Shown here piece after piece: positions 12,167-21,624 of a stretch of 32,658 nt of DNA; position 1 is the first letter of the stretch, and the number at the start of each line of letters is the position of its first letter. A program made the translations under genes and the position numbers. The stretch covers positions 1 to 32,658 of the forward strand of contig CAINWR010000003.1 of NCBI GenBank assembly GCA_903854535.1. The letters are read 5' to 3'. The stretch is from Candidatus Staskawiczbacteria bacterium (GTDB lineage Bacteria; Patescibacteriota; Minisyncoccia; Minisyncoccales; Staskawiczbacteraceae). The notes beneath the pieces were generated by a model. That model ran no database searches. It had not been told where the DNA came from and saw only the letters and a program-made list of their open reading frames with translations.

Positions 12167-12198
12167 ACAGTCTTACAGTCTTAAGATTGTGAGATTGT
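12167..12198 (+). repeat. 32-nt palindrome A, copy 2 (downstream of wHTH gene)
   Basis: ACAGTCTTACAGTCT ta AGATTGTGAGATTGT; 30/32 identical to 11774-11805. Confidence 0.9.
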
Positions 12199-12277
12199 AT
12201 TAAGGTTTTCAGGTTTGAAAATTCAAATCACAAATTATTTTTCGGAATTTGAATTTTGAATTTTGAAATTTAAAAAT

Positions 12278-12829
12278 ATGTGGGGATTTATTATTTGGGG
12301 AATTATTATTGTGGTAGGTTTTTGGCTAGTTGCTAATTATAATGGTTTGGTAAAGTTAAGAATGCGAGCTAAAGAAGCTTGGAGTGATATTGATATTCAA
12401 TTAAAAAGAAGATATGATTTAATACCTAATTTAATTGAAACAGTAAAAGGTTATGCAAGTCACGAAAGTAATGTATTTCAAAAAGTTACAGAAGCCAGAG
12501 TAAGAGCAATAGCTACTCAAGGAATGGCGCAAAAAGCACAAGCAGAAAATCAATTGTCAGAAGCTTTAAAAAGTTTGTTTGCAGTATCTGAAAGTTATCC
12601 GGACTTGAAAGCTTCAACAAACTTTTTGCAATTACAAACAGAATTAACAGATACAGAGGACAAAATTCAAGCTTCTCGCAGATTTTATAATGCCAATGTA
12701 AGAGATTTGAATATCCAAATTCAAGTATTTCCAACAAATTTAATTGCCAAACAATTAGGATTTTCAGAAATGGAATTATTTGAAGTAGCTGATGCCAAAG
12801 AGCGTGAAAACGTGTCTGTTGAGTTCTAA
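12278..12829 (+). CDS. lemA: LemA family protein
   Basis: N-terminal TM then YNGLVKLRMRAKEAWSDIDIQLKRRYDLIPNLIETVKGYA; ATG at 12278 preferred over TTG at 12263. Confidence 0.93.
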   Translation: MWGFIIWGIIIVVGFWLVANYNGLVKLRMRAKEAWSDIDIQLKRRYDLIPNLIETVKGYASHESNVFQKVTEARVRAIATQGMAQKAQAENQLSEALKSLFAVSESYPDLKASTNFLQLQTELTDTEDKIQASRRFYNANVRDLNIQIQVFPTNLIAKQLGFSEMELFEVADAKERENVSVEF

Positions 12830-12838
12830 TTATAAATG

Positions 12839-12958
12839 CTCGGTAAATTGACTTTTTCTTGCTTGGCAAAATGAACTTTTTTTTCCGTGGCTGAGCCACT
12901 GCGGTGTGCTCCAGCTTGCCCTGCTGGGCAACCTACAAAAAAAGTTCATTTTGCCTCG
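12839..12958. repeat. 120-bp structured intergenic element (type II) with the same architecture as the type I repeats
   Basis: Perfect 19-bp inverted repeats GGCAAAATGAACTTTTTTT (12865-12883)/AAAAAAAGTTCATTTTGCC (12937-12955) enclosing hairpins GTGGCT-g-AGCCAC and TTGCCC-TGCT-GGGCAA; bounded by CTCG on both sides. Confidence 0.9.
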
Positions 12959-12970
12959 CTTATTATTTTT

Positions 12971-13873
12971 ATGGCAACACTTTATACGCAAGCAGATTCA
13001 AATACGAGAAAAACTTGGGCTTTGCTCACAGGATTTTTTGTGTTTATTATACTTTTGGGCTGGTTGTTTGCATACTTATCAAATAATGATGCATTTATAT
13101 TTTTCGCTGTAATTATAAGTTTCTTTATGAGTTTTGGAAGCTATTGGTGGTCTGATAAATTAGTTTTGGCAATGACTCGCGCAATACCTGTAGAGCATAA
13201 TCAAAATCCAGAGCTTTATCATATTGTAGAAAATTTATGTATTACAGCAGGATTGCCTTTGCCTAAGATTTATATAATTCCTGAAATGCAGATGAATGCT
13301 TTTGCTACAGGTCGTGATAAAAATCATGCAGTAGTAGCTGTAACTCAAGGACTTTTACAAAGATTAGAAAAAAAAGAACTTGAAGGAGTAATTGCTCACG
13401 AGTTATCACATATTGGAAATAAAGATATGTTACTTCAAACAGTAGTTGTAATTTTAGTTGGAGTTGTTTCTATTATTTCAAATATGTTTTTTAGAATGTC
13501 AGCTTTTGGGGGGAGAAGTAGAGATGATGATAATAAAGGAAATTTAGGTGTAATTTTACTTATTGTTGGAGTTTTAGCTGCAATTTTAGCTCCAATAGCA
13601 GCTACTTTAATACAGCTGGCGATTTCTCGTAAACGTGAATTTTTAGCAGATGCTTCTGGTGCACTTCTTACAAGATATCCTGAGGGTTTGGCGAGTGCTT
13701 TAGAAAAAATTTCACAAGACGGTGTACCAATGAAAACTGCTAGTACAGCCACAAGTCATTTATTTATTTCAAATCCATTTAAAGGTAAGCAGTCTTTAAA
13801 TTGGTTTACAAAATTATTTATGACCCATCCTCCTGTAGAAGAAAGAATAAAAGCATTAAGAGGCATGAAATAA
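12971..13873 (+). CDS. htpX: Protease HtpX (M48); true start MATLYTQADSNTRKT
   Basis: HELSH zinc motif, AFATGRDKNHAVVAVTQGLL; the 12887 start in the ORF track reads through the structured element. Confidence 0.95.
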   Translation: MATLYTQADSNTRKTWALLTGFFVFIILLGWLFAYLSNNDAFIFFAVIISFFMSFGSYWWSDKLVLAMTRAIPVEHNQNPELYHIVENLCITAGLPLPKIYIIPEMQMNAFATGRDKNHAVVAVTQGLLQRLEKKELEGVIAHELSHIGNKDMLLQTVVVILVGVVSIISNMFFRMSAFGGRSRDDDNKGNLGVILLIVGVLAAILAPIAATLIQLAISRKREFLADASGALLTRYPEGLASALEKISQDGVPMKTASTATSHLFISNPFKGKQSLNWFTKLFMTHPPVEERIKALRGMK

Positions 13874-13893
13874 AAAAGCCCTTTGTGGGCTTT
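13872..13893 (-). terminator. Terminator for minus-strand tRNA-Ser
   Basis: Minus strand AAAGCCC acaaa GGGCTTTTTT. Confidence 0.75.
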
Positions 13894-13904
13894 GGCGGTG
13901 GTTG

Positions 13905-13991
13905 TGGCGGAGGAAGTGGGACTCGAACCCACGGGACCCGTGAAGGTCACGCCTTTCCAGGGCGTTGCAATAGCCACTATGCGACTCCTCC
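13905..13991 (-). tRNA. tRNA-Ser (anticodon GGA), CCA encoded
   Basis: Minus strand GGAGGAGTCGCATAGTGGCTATTGCAACGCCCTGGAAAGGCGTGACCTTCACGGGTCCCGTGGGTTCGAGTCCCACTTCCTCCGCCA; long variable arm, GGTTCGAGTCC T-loop. Confidence 0.95.
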
Positions 13992-14051
13992 TAGCAATTA
14001 TTTATAATATCAAGAAAAAGCTATTTAGTCCAGATAAAAAATAGTATTTTT

Positions 14052-15047
14052 ATGAAAAAGCTTGTAATATTTTTAGGGATTCTTATTGTAATATCTCTTA
14101 TAGCATTTGTTTTTAATGCTGTTTTTTTGAAAGAAAAATCAATTGCAAGTGGAGTTTTTTATATTAAAAGGGGAGAAAATGTTTTGCAAATTTCTGCTAA
14201 TTTAAAGAATCAAGGATATATTACAAATCAATTAAGTTTTGTTTATCAAACAATAATATCTAGAAATTTTAAAAAACTAAAATCTGGTAAATATCAAATA
14301 AAGGAAGGTCAAAAATATAATGAATTAATAAATAAATTTTCTTTGGGACAAATTTTACCTTCAGAAATTTCTATAATTCCAGGCAAAACTATAAAAGATA
14401 TAGCTAATGTTTTAAGTTCTGCATATCTTTTTAAAAGAGATGATTTTTTAAACAAAGCCTTGTATCCAGATAAAAATGTTTTAGATAAATTTGTATTTTT
14501 ATCTGATAAACCAGAAGGCGAGGGCCTTGAGGGCTATTTATTTCCAGATAATTATTTAGTTGATTCATCGGGAAATATTGATGATTTACAAATTCAAATT
14601 TTGTCTAACTTTAATAATAAATTAACACAAGATTTAAGAGATGAAATTAAAGGGCAAAACAGGACAATTTTTGAGATTGTCACAATGGCTTCAATGCTGG
14701 AAAAAGAAGTTAAAAGTTATAAAGATAAACAAATTGTTTCTGGAATTTTATGGAAAAGAGCTGATAATCATTTGCCTTTGCAAGTAGATTCTACACTTTT
14801 ATATTTTCAAACATCATTGCACCCTAGCGTGCTGGAAAAAGATGTAGATTCAGAATATAATACATATAAATATGCTGGACTTCCAAAAGGACCAATATGT
14901 AATCCTAGTTTAGAAAGTATTAAAGCTGCGATTTATTCTGAAAATACAGAGTATTGGTTTTATTTATCAGCACCAAGTGGTCAAACAATATATGCTAAAA
15001 CTCTTGGCCAACATTTGATTAACAAAGCAAAATATCTAAGTAATTAA
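14052..15047 (+). CDS. mltG: Endolytic transglycosylase MltG (YceG-like)
   Basis: N-terminal TM, ...TIKDIANVL..GLEGYLFPDNY...MASMLEKEVKSYKDKQIVSGILWKR...YAGLPKGPICNPSLESIKAAIYSENTEYWFY. Confidence 0.93.
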   Translation: MKKLVIFLGILIVISLIAFVFNAVFLKEKSIASGVFYIKRGENVLQISANLKNQGYITNQLSFVYQTIISRNFKKLKSGKYQIKEGQKYNELINKFSLGQILPSEISIIPGKTIKDIANVLSSAYLFKRDDFLNKALYPDKNVLDKFVFLSDKPEGEGLEGYLFPDNYLVDSSGNIDDLQIQILSNFNNKLTQDLRDEIKGQNRTIFEIVTMASMLEKEVKSYKDKQIVSGILWKRADNHLPLQVDSTLLYFQTSLHPSVLEKDVDSEYNTYKYAGLPKGPICNPSLESIKAAIYSENTEYWFYLSAPSGQTIYAKTLGQHLINKAKYLSN

Positions 15048-15060
15048 TTTTTAAAAACAT

Positions 15061-18000
15061 ATGCAAGAAAATATGCAAAATCAAGAAGTAAATAATATTA
15101 ATAATAGTAGTAGTTCTTTGGTGCAAGGACAGGCAACTTCACTTCGCTCTAAAGGTTTTACTATGCGAGGATTGCCTTGGGTAAAAATTATTATTGGAAT
15201 TATGGTTTTTGCAGTAATAATTTTTGTTGCATATTTTTTTGTTTTAAGATTAAATGTTTTAAATTTAAATTATGGTGATGTGTATCGCTTAGTGCCTGAA
15301 AAAGTTTCGCAATCAGCTGTAATTAGAATTTCTTTACCAAGGGGTGTTGATAAAGAATTAGCTAAAAATAATATTACTTTTGAGCCCAAAATTGAAGGAA
15401 AATGGCTTGATGATAAAAAAACTTCTTGGTTTGGCTCAAAAGAAGTTCTAGCTGAAGTAGTTGGAGAAAAAGTAAATACAAATTTTATTTTCTTTAAACC
15501 AGATTCTACTTTAGCTTTAAATAGACATTATTCTGTAGCTGTAAACTTAGGTGAAGGAAAAGTTTTAACTAGTGATTTTCTATCAGTAGATAATCCACAA
15601 GTAATTTCAGTTTTCCCTAAAGATGATTCTGAGGCCTCAGAAGATTCAAAAATTACCATAGTCTTTAATCGCCCAATGGTGCCTGTTACTACATTAGAGC
15701 AATTAGAAAAACAAAATATACCAATTGAAATAACACCAAAAACAGAGGGTAAATTTAAATGGATAAGCACAAATACTTTGCAGTTTATTGCTAAAGATGG
15801 CTTAAGAGGTTCTACAAATTATAAAGTAAAAATAAAATCTGGTTTTGTTTCAATAGATGGTTTAAATGTATCTGATTTTGAAAGTAGTTTCCAAACAAGG
15901 AATTTAAGGTATTTAGATGGAGGCAATTATTCAGTAATTGAAAATCAAATTTATGATAAACCAGTAAGAATTTATTTTAATCAAGCAGTTGATTTATCTA
16001 AAACAAAAGGTGAGATAAAATTAACTGATAAGAAGACTAATAAAGAAGTTTCTTTTATTGCAGAATATGCAAAGCCAAGCAAAGAAGAGCAATTACAAAA
16101 GCCTCAATATAAAACAGGAGATGGTTTTGGTTATAAACAGAATTTTTTTGAATCAATGTATGCAGGAATACTTGATATTTTTAAGAGAACCACAACAGAT
16201 GCAAGTCAAGATATAACTGCAATTGATATTTATCCTAAAAAAGATTTTTTTGGCAGGAATAAGATTTGGAATTTTAATAATTCATACACAATTACAATAA
16301 ACAAAGCATATCCACAGAAAGGAGATATAATCTTAAATCAAGTAAAAAATATTGATTTTACAACAACTGATATAACAGCTCCATTGTCTTTTATTTCTAA
16401 TAGAACAAATTATTCTGGCAAAGATTTATTTGACCCAGAAGGTGTTGTAGAAATAACTTTTTTTGAGCCTATAAATTTAGGAAGAAGCAGAATTGAAGCT
16501 GACAAAATGAAGGATATTGAATATGGGGAAAAATGTAGGAGTGGACAATATTATAATATGAATAGTTGTGAAAAAGTAGAAGATAGAACAAAAGTAAGAA
16601 TTACTTTTAATAGTAATTTAATAAATCCTGGAGAAACAATAAATTTAAGGTTAAAAGAAATAATAAACGATTCAGGTATAAAAATTAATAAAGATGAGAT
16701 GACACAAGCCTTTACTGTTTATAAGGATTTGCAAATAAGGCTTGGAGATTTGTCAGCAAGTTATAATAAAGATACGCATTATCTTAAAGGCTTTTATATT
16801 TGTTCAAATAATCCTCTGGCAATTCCCGAGAAAAAAGATTTGAAAAATGCAGTTAAAACAGATGTTGATTATCAGATAAATTATTTTAGTAGTTCATATT
16901 TAGAGTACAATAAAATCAACAACTTGCAGTGTAGGCCAGATGAGTTTTCAACTTGGGTAAGTGGGGGATTTATGCCAAACACAGATTATAAATTAAAACT
17001 TGATATTAATGATGTATTTGGTCAAAACGCTAAAAATGATGTATCTTTTTCTACAGGAGAAATGTCAACAGATTATGTTAGTATTTTCATGTTACAACAA
17101 GCTTATAGTATTGCCACTCCAGATAAAACAGTTTTAACTTTTGGAAGTATGAATATAGATTATGTAAATATTCAAATTTGTAAAACAAGTGCCTTGAAAC
17201 TAAAACAGCTTTATAGTAAATATGATTTTGATGATTATGCATGTGATGATATTATTTCAAAAAAGATAGCATTGCCTAAAAGATATTGGATAAATAATTA
17301 TTTTGATGTAGATATTTCAGATTATTTTCAAGAAGCTGTGGGAAATTATATTATTTCTTTAACCCACCCTTTGTATAAAGATTATCAAGGAAATCTGCGC
17401 GATTCTTTAACTTATGTTACTGTGACAAACTTAGCTGTTGCAGAGAAATCTATTACTCCTGCAATTGATTATTTGGGCACAGATCAAGAGTTTTTAACAG
17501 CAGAGCAAATACAAGGTTTAAAAAATATTTATTGGGTTACAGATATTAAAACTCAAAACCCAGTAGAGGGAGCTGTTATAAATTTTTACAGTAAAGCTGG
17601 TAATTTATTAGATTCTGCAGAAACAAACTCTGATGGTGTAGCTTTTTTGCCTCCAGCTACAGGTGTTGATTCAATTACAGCGAGCTTTGATCAAGATAGT
17701 ACAATAATTATGCGAAATAGTGATAAATTTATTTGGTCAGAATCAGCTAGTAATTATAAAAAAGCATATATTTATACAGATAAACCTTTATATAGACCAG
17801 AACAAACAGTTCATATTAAAGGGATCTTGAGAATAGGATATGATGGTAATTATGAAATGTTTAATAATAGTTTGGTTCAAGTGAAATTATTTAATTCAAA
17901 AGGCAATGAGATTTTAGATAAAGAGCTTGGTCTTGATGAATTTGGTACATTTAATATTGATTTTAATTTAGACAAAGACTCAGCTTTGGGCACTTATAGA

Positions 18001-21000
18001 GTTTGCTTACAAAATAGTTATTTTAATTGTGCTAATTTTGATGTTTTGGAATATGTGCCAGCTTCTTTTCAAGTAAATACAAAATCAGATAAGCAAGAAT
18101 ATATTTCAAAAGATACAGTTAATATTAAAGTAAATGCTAATTATTATTTTGGAGCTCCAGTTAGCAACTCTCAAGTAGAATATACTTTAAGTAGTCAAAA
18201 TTATTATTTTGATAAATATAAAGGAGATGATTGGTATAGTTTTGGTTTTTGGGATGATTATTATTATGAATTTAGATATTATTATGGTGATAGCTTTATT
18301 TCTAGAGGAAGCGGAACAACAAACAGTAGTGGAGAATTTAATGTTTCGCAGAAACTTGATTTGCAGGAGATGTTTAGAAATAATCAAAATTTTGGAAGCA
18401 AGATAATTGTTCTAGATACTACAGTAAGAAATAATTTGGGCCAAAGTGTATCAAGCCAGCAGTCTTTTATTGCTCATATGGGCCAATATTATATTGGAAT
18501 AAAAACAGATCCTTATTTTGTTGGTAAAAATGAGGAGTTTAATTTAAAAGTTAAAACAGTTGATGTAAATGGAAATAATGTTAGTCAAAATGGCATTACA
18601 GCTGAAATTTTTAGAGTAAATTGGGAATATATAAAAAGGCAAGAAGTTGGTGGGGCATTTAATTATAAATGGGAGAAAAAAACAGAGTTATCTAAAAGTA
18701 TAAATTTGAGTACAGATAATAATGGTTTTTGGAGTCAAAAAGTAAAACTTGATAAAGAGGGAGAATATGAGATTTTAGTATCAGGAACAGATAAGGCTGG
18801 AAATCAAATAAAATCAAAATATAATATTTATGTTTTTGGTCCTGGTTATTCAAGTTTTATGACAACAGATGATACAAATTTAGGTCTTAAAGCTAGTAAA
18901 ACTAATCTTAAAGTTGGAGAAGAAGGTCAAATTATTATTGAATCTCCTTTTGCAAAATCAAAAGCTTTGATTTGTATTGAAAGAGGAAGAGTTTTTGATT
19001 ATAAAATTGTAGATTTTGTTGGCAATATTCAAGAATATAAATTTAAAGTAGAAGAGCAATATGCGCCTAATATTTTTGTCTCTGTGTTATTGCAATCACA
19101 AGATCCTGCTATAAAATTTGGCACACAGGAATTTAAAATTGAAAGTGATAAATCAAAAATAAATTTTGATATAAAAACAGATAAGAAGTTTTATAGCCCT
19201 GGAGAAAATGTAAAAATGAATATAACTGCTACAGATAATAATGGCAAACCAATTGTTGCTCAAACTTCTGTTGCAGTAGTAGATCTGAGCGTGCTTGCGC
19301 TCAAGGGAAATCCTAAAAAAGATCCTTTAGTATTTTTCTATGATGGTTTTCCGCTTACAGTTTCTACTGCTTCAAATATTAAAAATGCTATTGTAAAAAT
19401 TGAGCCAGTAGATAGAACTAAAGGAGGTGGCGCTGGATTAGATGCAGATGATTCAACAAATGCTAGAGGAGATTTTAGAGATACTGCTTTTTGGCAGGCA
19501 AATATTATTACAGATGAAAATGGTAGAGCTGAGATTTTTTTTAAGCTTCCAGATAATTTAACAACTTGGCAAGCAGAAGTTTTGGGCGTAACAAAAGATA
19601 CTAAGCTTGGTGTAAATTATGCAGAATTTATGAGTAAAAAGGAATTAATGGCAGTTCCTTTAAAGCCAAGATTTATTATTCCTGGTGATGTATTTTATGT
19701 TGGAGCTCAAATATTTAATCAGTCAGAGAATAATAAAAATATAAGAGTTTCATTTAAAAGTGATACTTTGCAATTTTTAGAAAAAAATAAGGAAAAATCC
19801 ATATCTATTGGTAAGAACCAATCACAGTCTGTATTTTTTGAAGTAAAAGCTCCACAGAATATTGGGAAAGGTTCTCATGTTTTTACAATCTCAGTTGATG
19901 ATGGAAGCTTGAATGACTCAGTTGTGCAAACAATTCCAATTAGATCAAATTCAACTTATGAGGTTGTAGCTACAGCAGGTTATACGCAAGGAGATTTAGC
20001 AAGGGAAGTTATTTATATCCCATCAAATGTTGTTTTAGATAAGGGAGAATTAACCTTGAGAAGTTCAGCAACTTTAGCTGTATATTTATCTGATTCTTTA
20101 AATTATTTAATTGCTTATCCTTATGGATGCTCAGAACAAATTTCTAGTAGATTAAAGGCAATTGCTGTAATAAAGTCAGGTATGCAAATTCCAAATTTAT
20201 CTGATAAATTAAAATTAGATGAAATTCAATATGAAGGTAAAGACTATACAATTGATCAGCTTGTGGAAGTTGGTTTGTCTAAGCTTTATAGTAATCAAAA
20301 TAGTGATGGTGGATTTTCTTTGTGGGGGGATGGATATTCTAACTATTATACAACTTTAAGTGTTGTGGATTCGCTTAATTATTTAAGTAAAGCTAGATAT
20401 CAAGTAAGTAAAAATTCAATTAATAAAGCAGTAGATTATCTTTTCAATTATTATAATCAATATAGAAGTGAATTAAGTGATGATGACATTATTTCTCTAG
20501 CTTTGATTTTAATGCAAACAGATAATTATTATCAAAATTCAAATTTAATCAATGAAATAAGTTCAATAATTAAAAACAATTCTCTTTTACAAGATAAATT
20601 AAGCTCTAAATCTTTGGCTCAATTAGGAATAATTGTGAACAGGAAAACATGGTTTGCTCCAGATGTGGTAACAAAAATAAATAAAATATTAGATAATAAA
20701 ATAAATATTGATTCTAGGGGAGCATTTTTACAAGCAGATAGAAATAATTGGTATTATAATTTTTATGAATCAACAATTGCTGATACTGCTTTGTATTTAG
20801 ATTCTTTAGCTGTAGGAAAGCGCGATACAGCAATAACAGATAAAGTGTTAAGGTGGCTTTTGAACTCTAGAGGAAAAGATGGAGCTTGGGGTTCTACTCA
20901 AAATACTTTAGCTGTTGTAAATGCTCTTGTAGATTATTTGAGCTGGAAGAAAGAAACAGATGCAGTTTATACGCTTGATACAAATTTAAATTCAAAGACA

Positions 21001-21624
21001 ATTGATACATATAGCGTTAGTGCTTTGAATATTTTAGATCAAAATAAAAAATCTGTACCAATAACAGACTTTAAAATTGATGATTATAATTTCTTAGAGC
21101 TTTCTAAGAAAGGAAAGGGATCTTTGTATTATGATATGGATTTAAAATATTATCTTTCAGGTATTGTAGAGCCACGAGATGAAGGTTTTGCAATAACTAG
21201 ACAATTTTATGCATTAGAAGATAAATCAGGATCTAAACCTTTGTCTGAAGCAAAACAAGGCCAATTAATTAGAGAACATTTAACTATTGTAGTTCCAGTA
21301 AATAGAAAGCATGTACAAATTGAAGATTATATTCCAGCTGGAATGGAGATTGTTGATATGAGTTTAGCTACAGAAGATAAGTCTTTAAGATTTAATGAAA
21401 TTCAAGTCAAAGCTCCAGAAATTTATCCAGATTTTAAAGAGATTAGAGATGATAGAGCATATATTTATACAAATGAATTAAATTCTGGTGTATATGAATT
21501 TGATTATTATTTAAGAGCTTTGGTTCCCGGAAATTATCTTCAATTGCCTGCAATTGTTTCAGAAATGTACACTCCAGAAAACTTTGGCCGTACAGCAAGC
21601 TCTTACTTTAAGGTTGTAAAATAA
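15061..21624 (+). CDS. Alpha-2-macroglobulin family protein with intact thioester motif, N-terminal membrane anchor
   Basis: 2187 aa; YIYTDKPLYRPEQTVHIKGILR, YPYGCSEQISSR (CSEQ at 20128-20139), TM near residues 40-65. Confidence 0.93.
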   Translation: MQENMQNQEVNNINNSSSSLVQGQATSLRSKGFTMRGLPWVKIIIGIMVFAVIIFVAYFFVLRLNVLNLNYGDVYRLVPEKVSQSAVIRISLPRGVDKELAKNNITFEPKIEGKWLDDKKTSWFGSKEVLAEVVGEKVNTNFIFFKPDSTLALNRHYSVAVNLGEGKVLTSDFLSVDNPQVISVFPKDDSEASEDSKITIVFNRPMVPVTTLEQLEKQNIPIEITPKTEGKFKWISTNTLQFIAKDGLRGSTNYKVKIKSGFVSIDGLNVSDFESSFQTRNLRYLDGGNYSVIENQIYDKPVRIYFNQAVDLSKTKGEIKLTDKKTNKEVSFIAEYAKPSKEEQLQKPQYKTGDGFGYKQNFFESMYAGILDIFKRTTTDASQDITAIDIYPKKDFFGRNKIWNFNNSYTITINKAYPQKGDIILNQVKNIDFTTTDITAPLSFISNRTNYSGKDLFDPEGVVEITFFEPINLGRSRIEADKMKDIEYGEKCRSGQYYNMNSCEKVEDRTKVRITFNSNLINPGETINLRLKEIINDSGIKINKDEMTQAFTVYKDLQIRLGDLSASYNKDTHYLKGFYICSNNPLAIPEKKDLKNAVKTDVDYQINYFSSSYLEYNKINNLQCRPDEFSTWVSGGFMPNTDYKLKLDINDVFGQNAKNDVSFSTGEMSTDYVSIFMLQQAYSIATPDKTVLTFGSMNIDYVNIQICKTSALKLKQLYSKYDFDDYACDDIISKKIALPKRYWINNYFDVDISDYFQEAVGNYIISLTHPLYKDYQGNLRDSLTYVTVTNLAVAEKSITPAIDYLGTDQEFLTAEQIQGLKNIYWVTDIKTQNPVEGAVINFYSKAGNLLDSAETNSDGVAFLPPATGVDSITASFDQDSTIIMRNSDKFIWSESASNYKKAYIYTDKPLYRPEQTVHIKGILRIGYDGNYEMFNNSLVQVKLFNSKGNEILDKELGLDEFGTFNIDFNLDKDSALGTYRVCLQNSYFNCANFDVLEYVPASFQVNTKSDKQEYISKDTVNIKVNANYYFGAPVSNSQVEYTLSSQNYYFDKYKGDDWYSFGFWDDYYYEFRYYYGDSFISRGSGTTNSSGEFNVSQKLDLQEMFRNNQNFGSKIIVLDTTVRNNLGQSVSSQQSFIAHMGQYYIGIKTDPYFVGKNEEFNLKVKTVDVNGNNVSQNGITAEIFRVNWEYIKRQEVGGAFNYKWEKKTELSKSINLSTDNNGFWSQKVKLDKEGEYEILVSGTDKAGNQIKSKYNIYVFGPGYSSFMTTDDTNLGLKASKTNLKVGEEGQIIIESPFAKSKALICIERGRVFDYKIVDFVGNIQEYKFKVEEQYAPNIFVSVLLQSQDPAIKFGTQEFKIESDKSKINFDIKTDKKFYSPGENVKMNITATDNNGKPIVAQTSVAVVDLSVLALKGNPKKDPLVFFYDGFPLTVSTASNIKNAIVKIEPVDRTKGGGAGLDADDSTNARGDFRDTAFWQANIITDENGRAEIFFKLPDNLTTWQAEVLGVTKDTKLGVNYAEFMSKKELMAVPLKPRFIIPGDVFYVGAQIFNQSENNKNIRVSFKSDTLQFLEKNKEKSISIGKNQSQSVFFEVKAPQNIGKGSHVFTISVDDGSLNDSVVQTIPIRSNSTYEVVATAGYTQGDLAREVIYIPSNVVLDKGELTLRSSATLAVYLSDSLNYLIAYPYGCSEQISSRLKAIAVIKSGMQIPNLSDKLKLDEIQYEGKDYTIDQLVEVGLSKLYSNQNSDGGFSLWGDGYSNYYTTLSVVDSLNYLSKARYQVSKNSINKAVDYLFNYYNQYRSELSDDDIISLALILMQTDNYYQNSNLINEISSIIKNNSLLQDKLSSKSLAQLGIIVNRKTWFAPDVVTKINKILDNKINIDSRGAFLQADRNNWYYNFYESTIADTALYLDSLAVGKRDTAITDKVLRWLLNSRGKDGAWGSTQNTLAVVNALVDYLSWKKETDAVYTLDTNLNSKTIDTYSVSALNILDQNKKSVPITDFKIDDYNFLELSKKGKGSLYYDMDLKYYLSGIVEPRDEGFAITRQFYALEDKSGSKPLSEAKQGQLIREHLTIVVPVNRKHVQIEDYIPAGMEIVDMSLATEDKSLRFNEIQVKAPEIYPDFKEIRDDRAYIYTNELNSGVYEFDYYLRALVPGNYLQLPAIVSEMYTPENFGRTASSYFKVVK

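Noticed and set aside
13756-14007. ORFs 13756-13977 (-) and 13801-14007 (+)
   Set aside because: Overlap htpX end and tRNA-Ser; no homology or initiation signals
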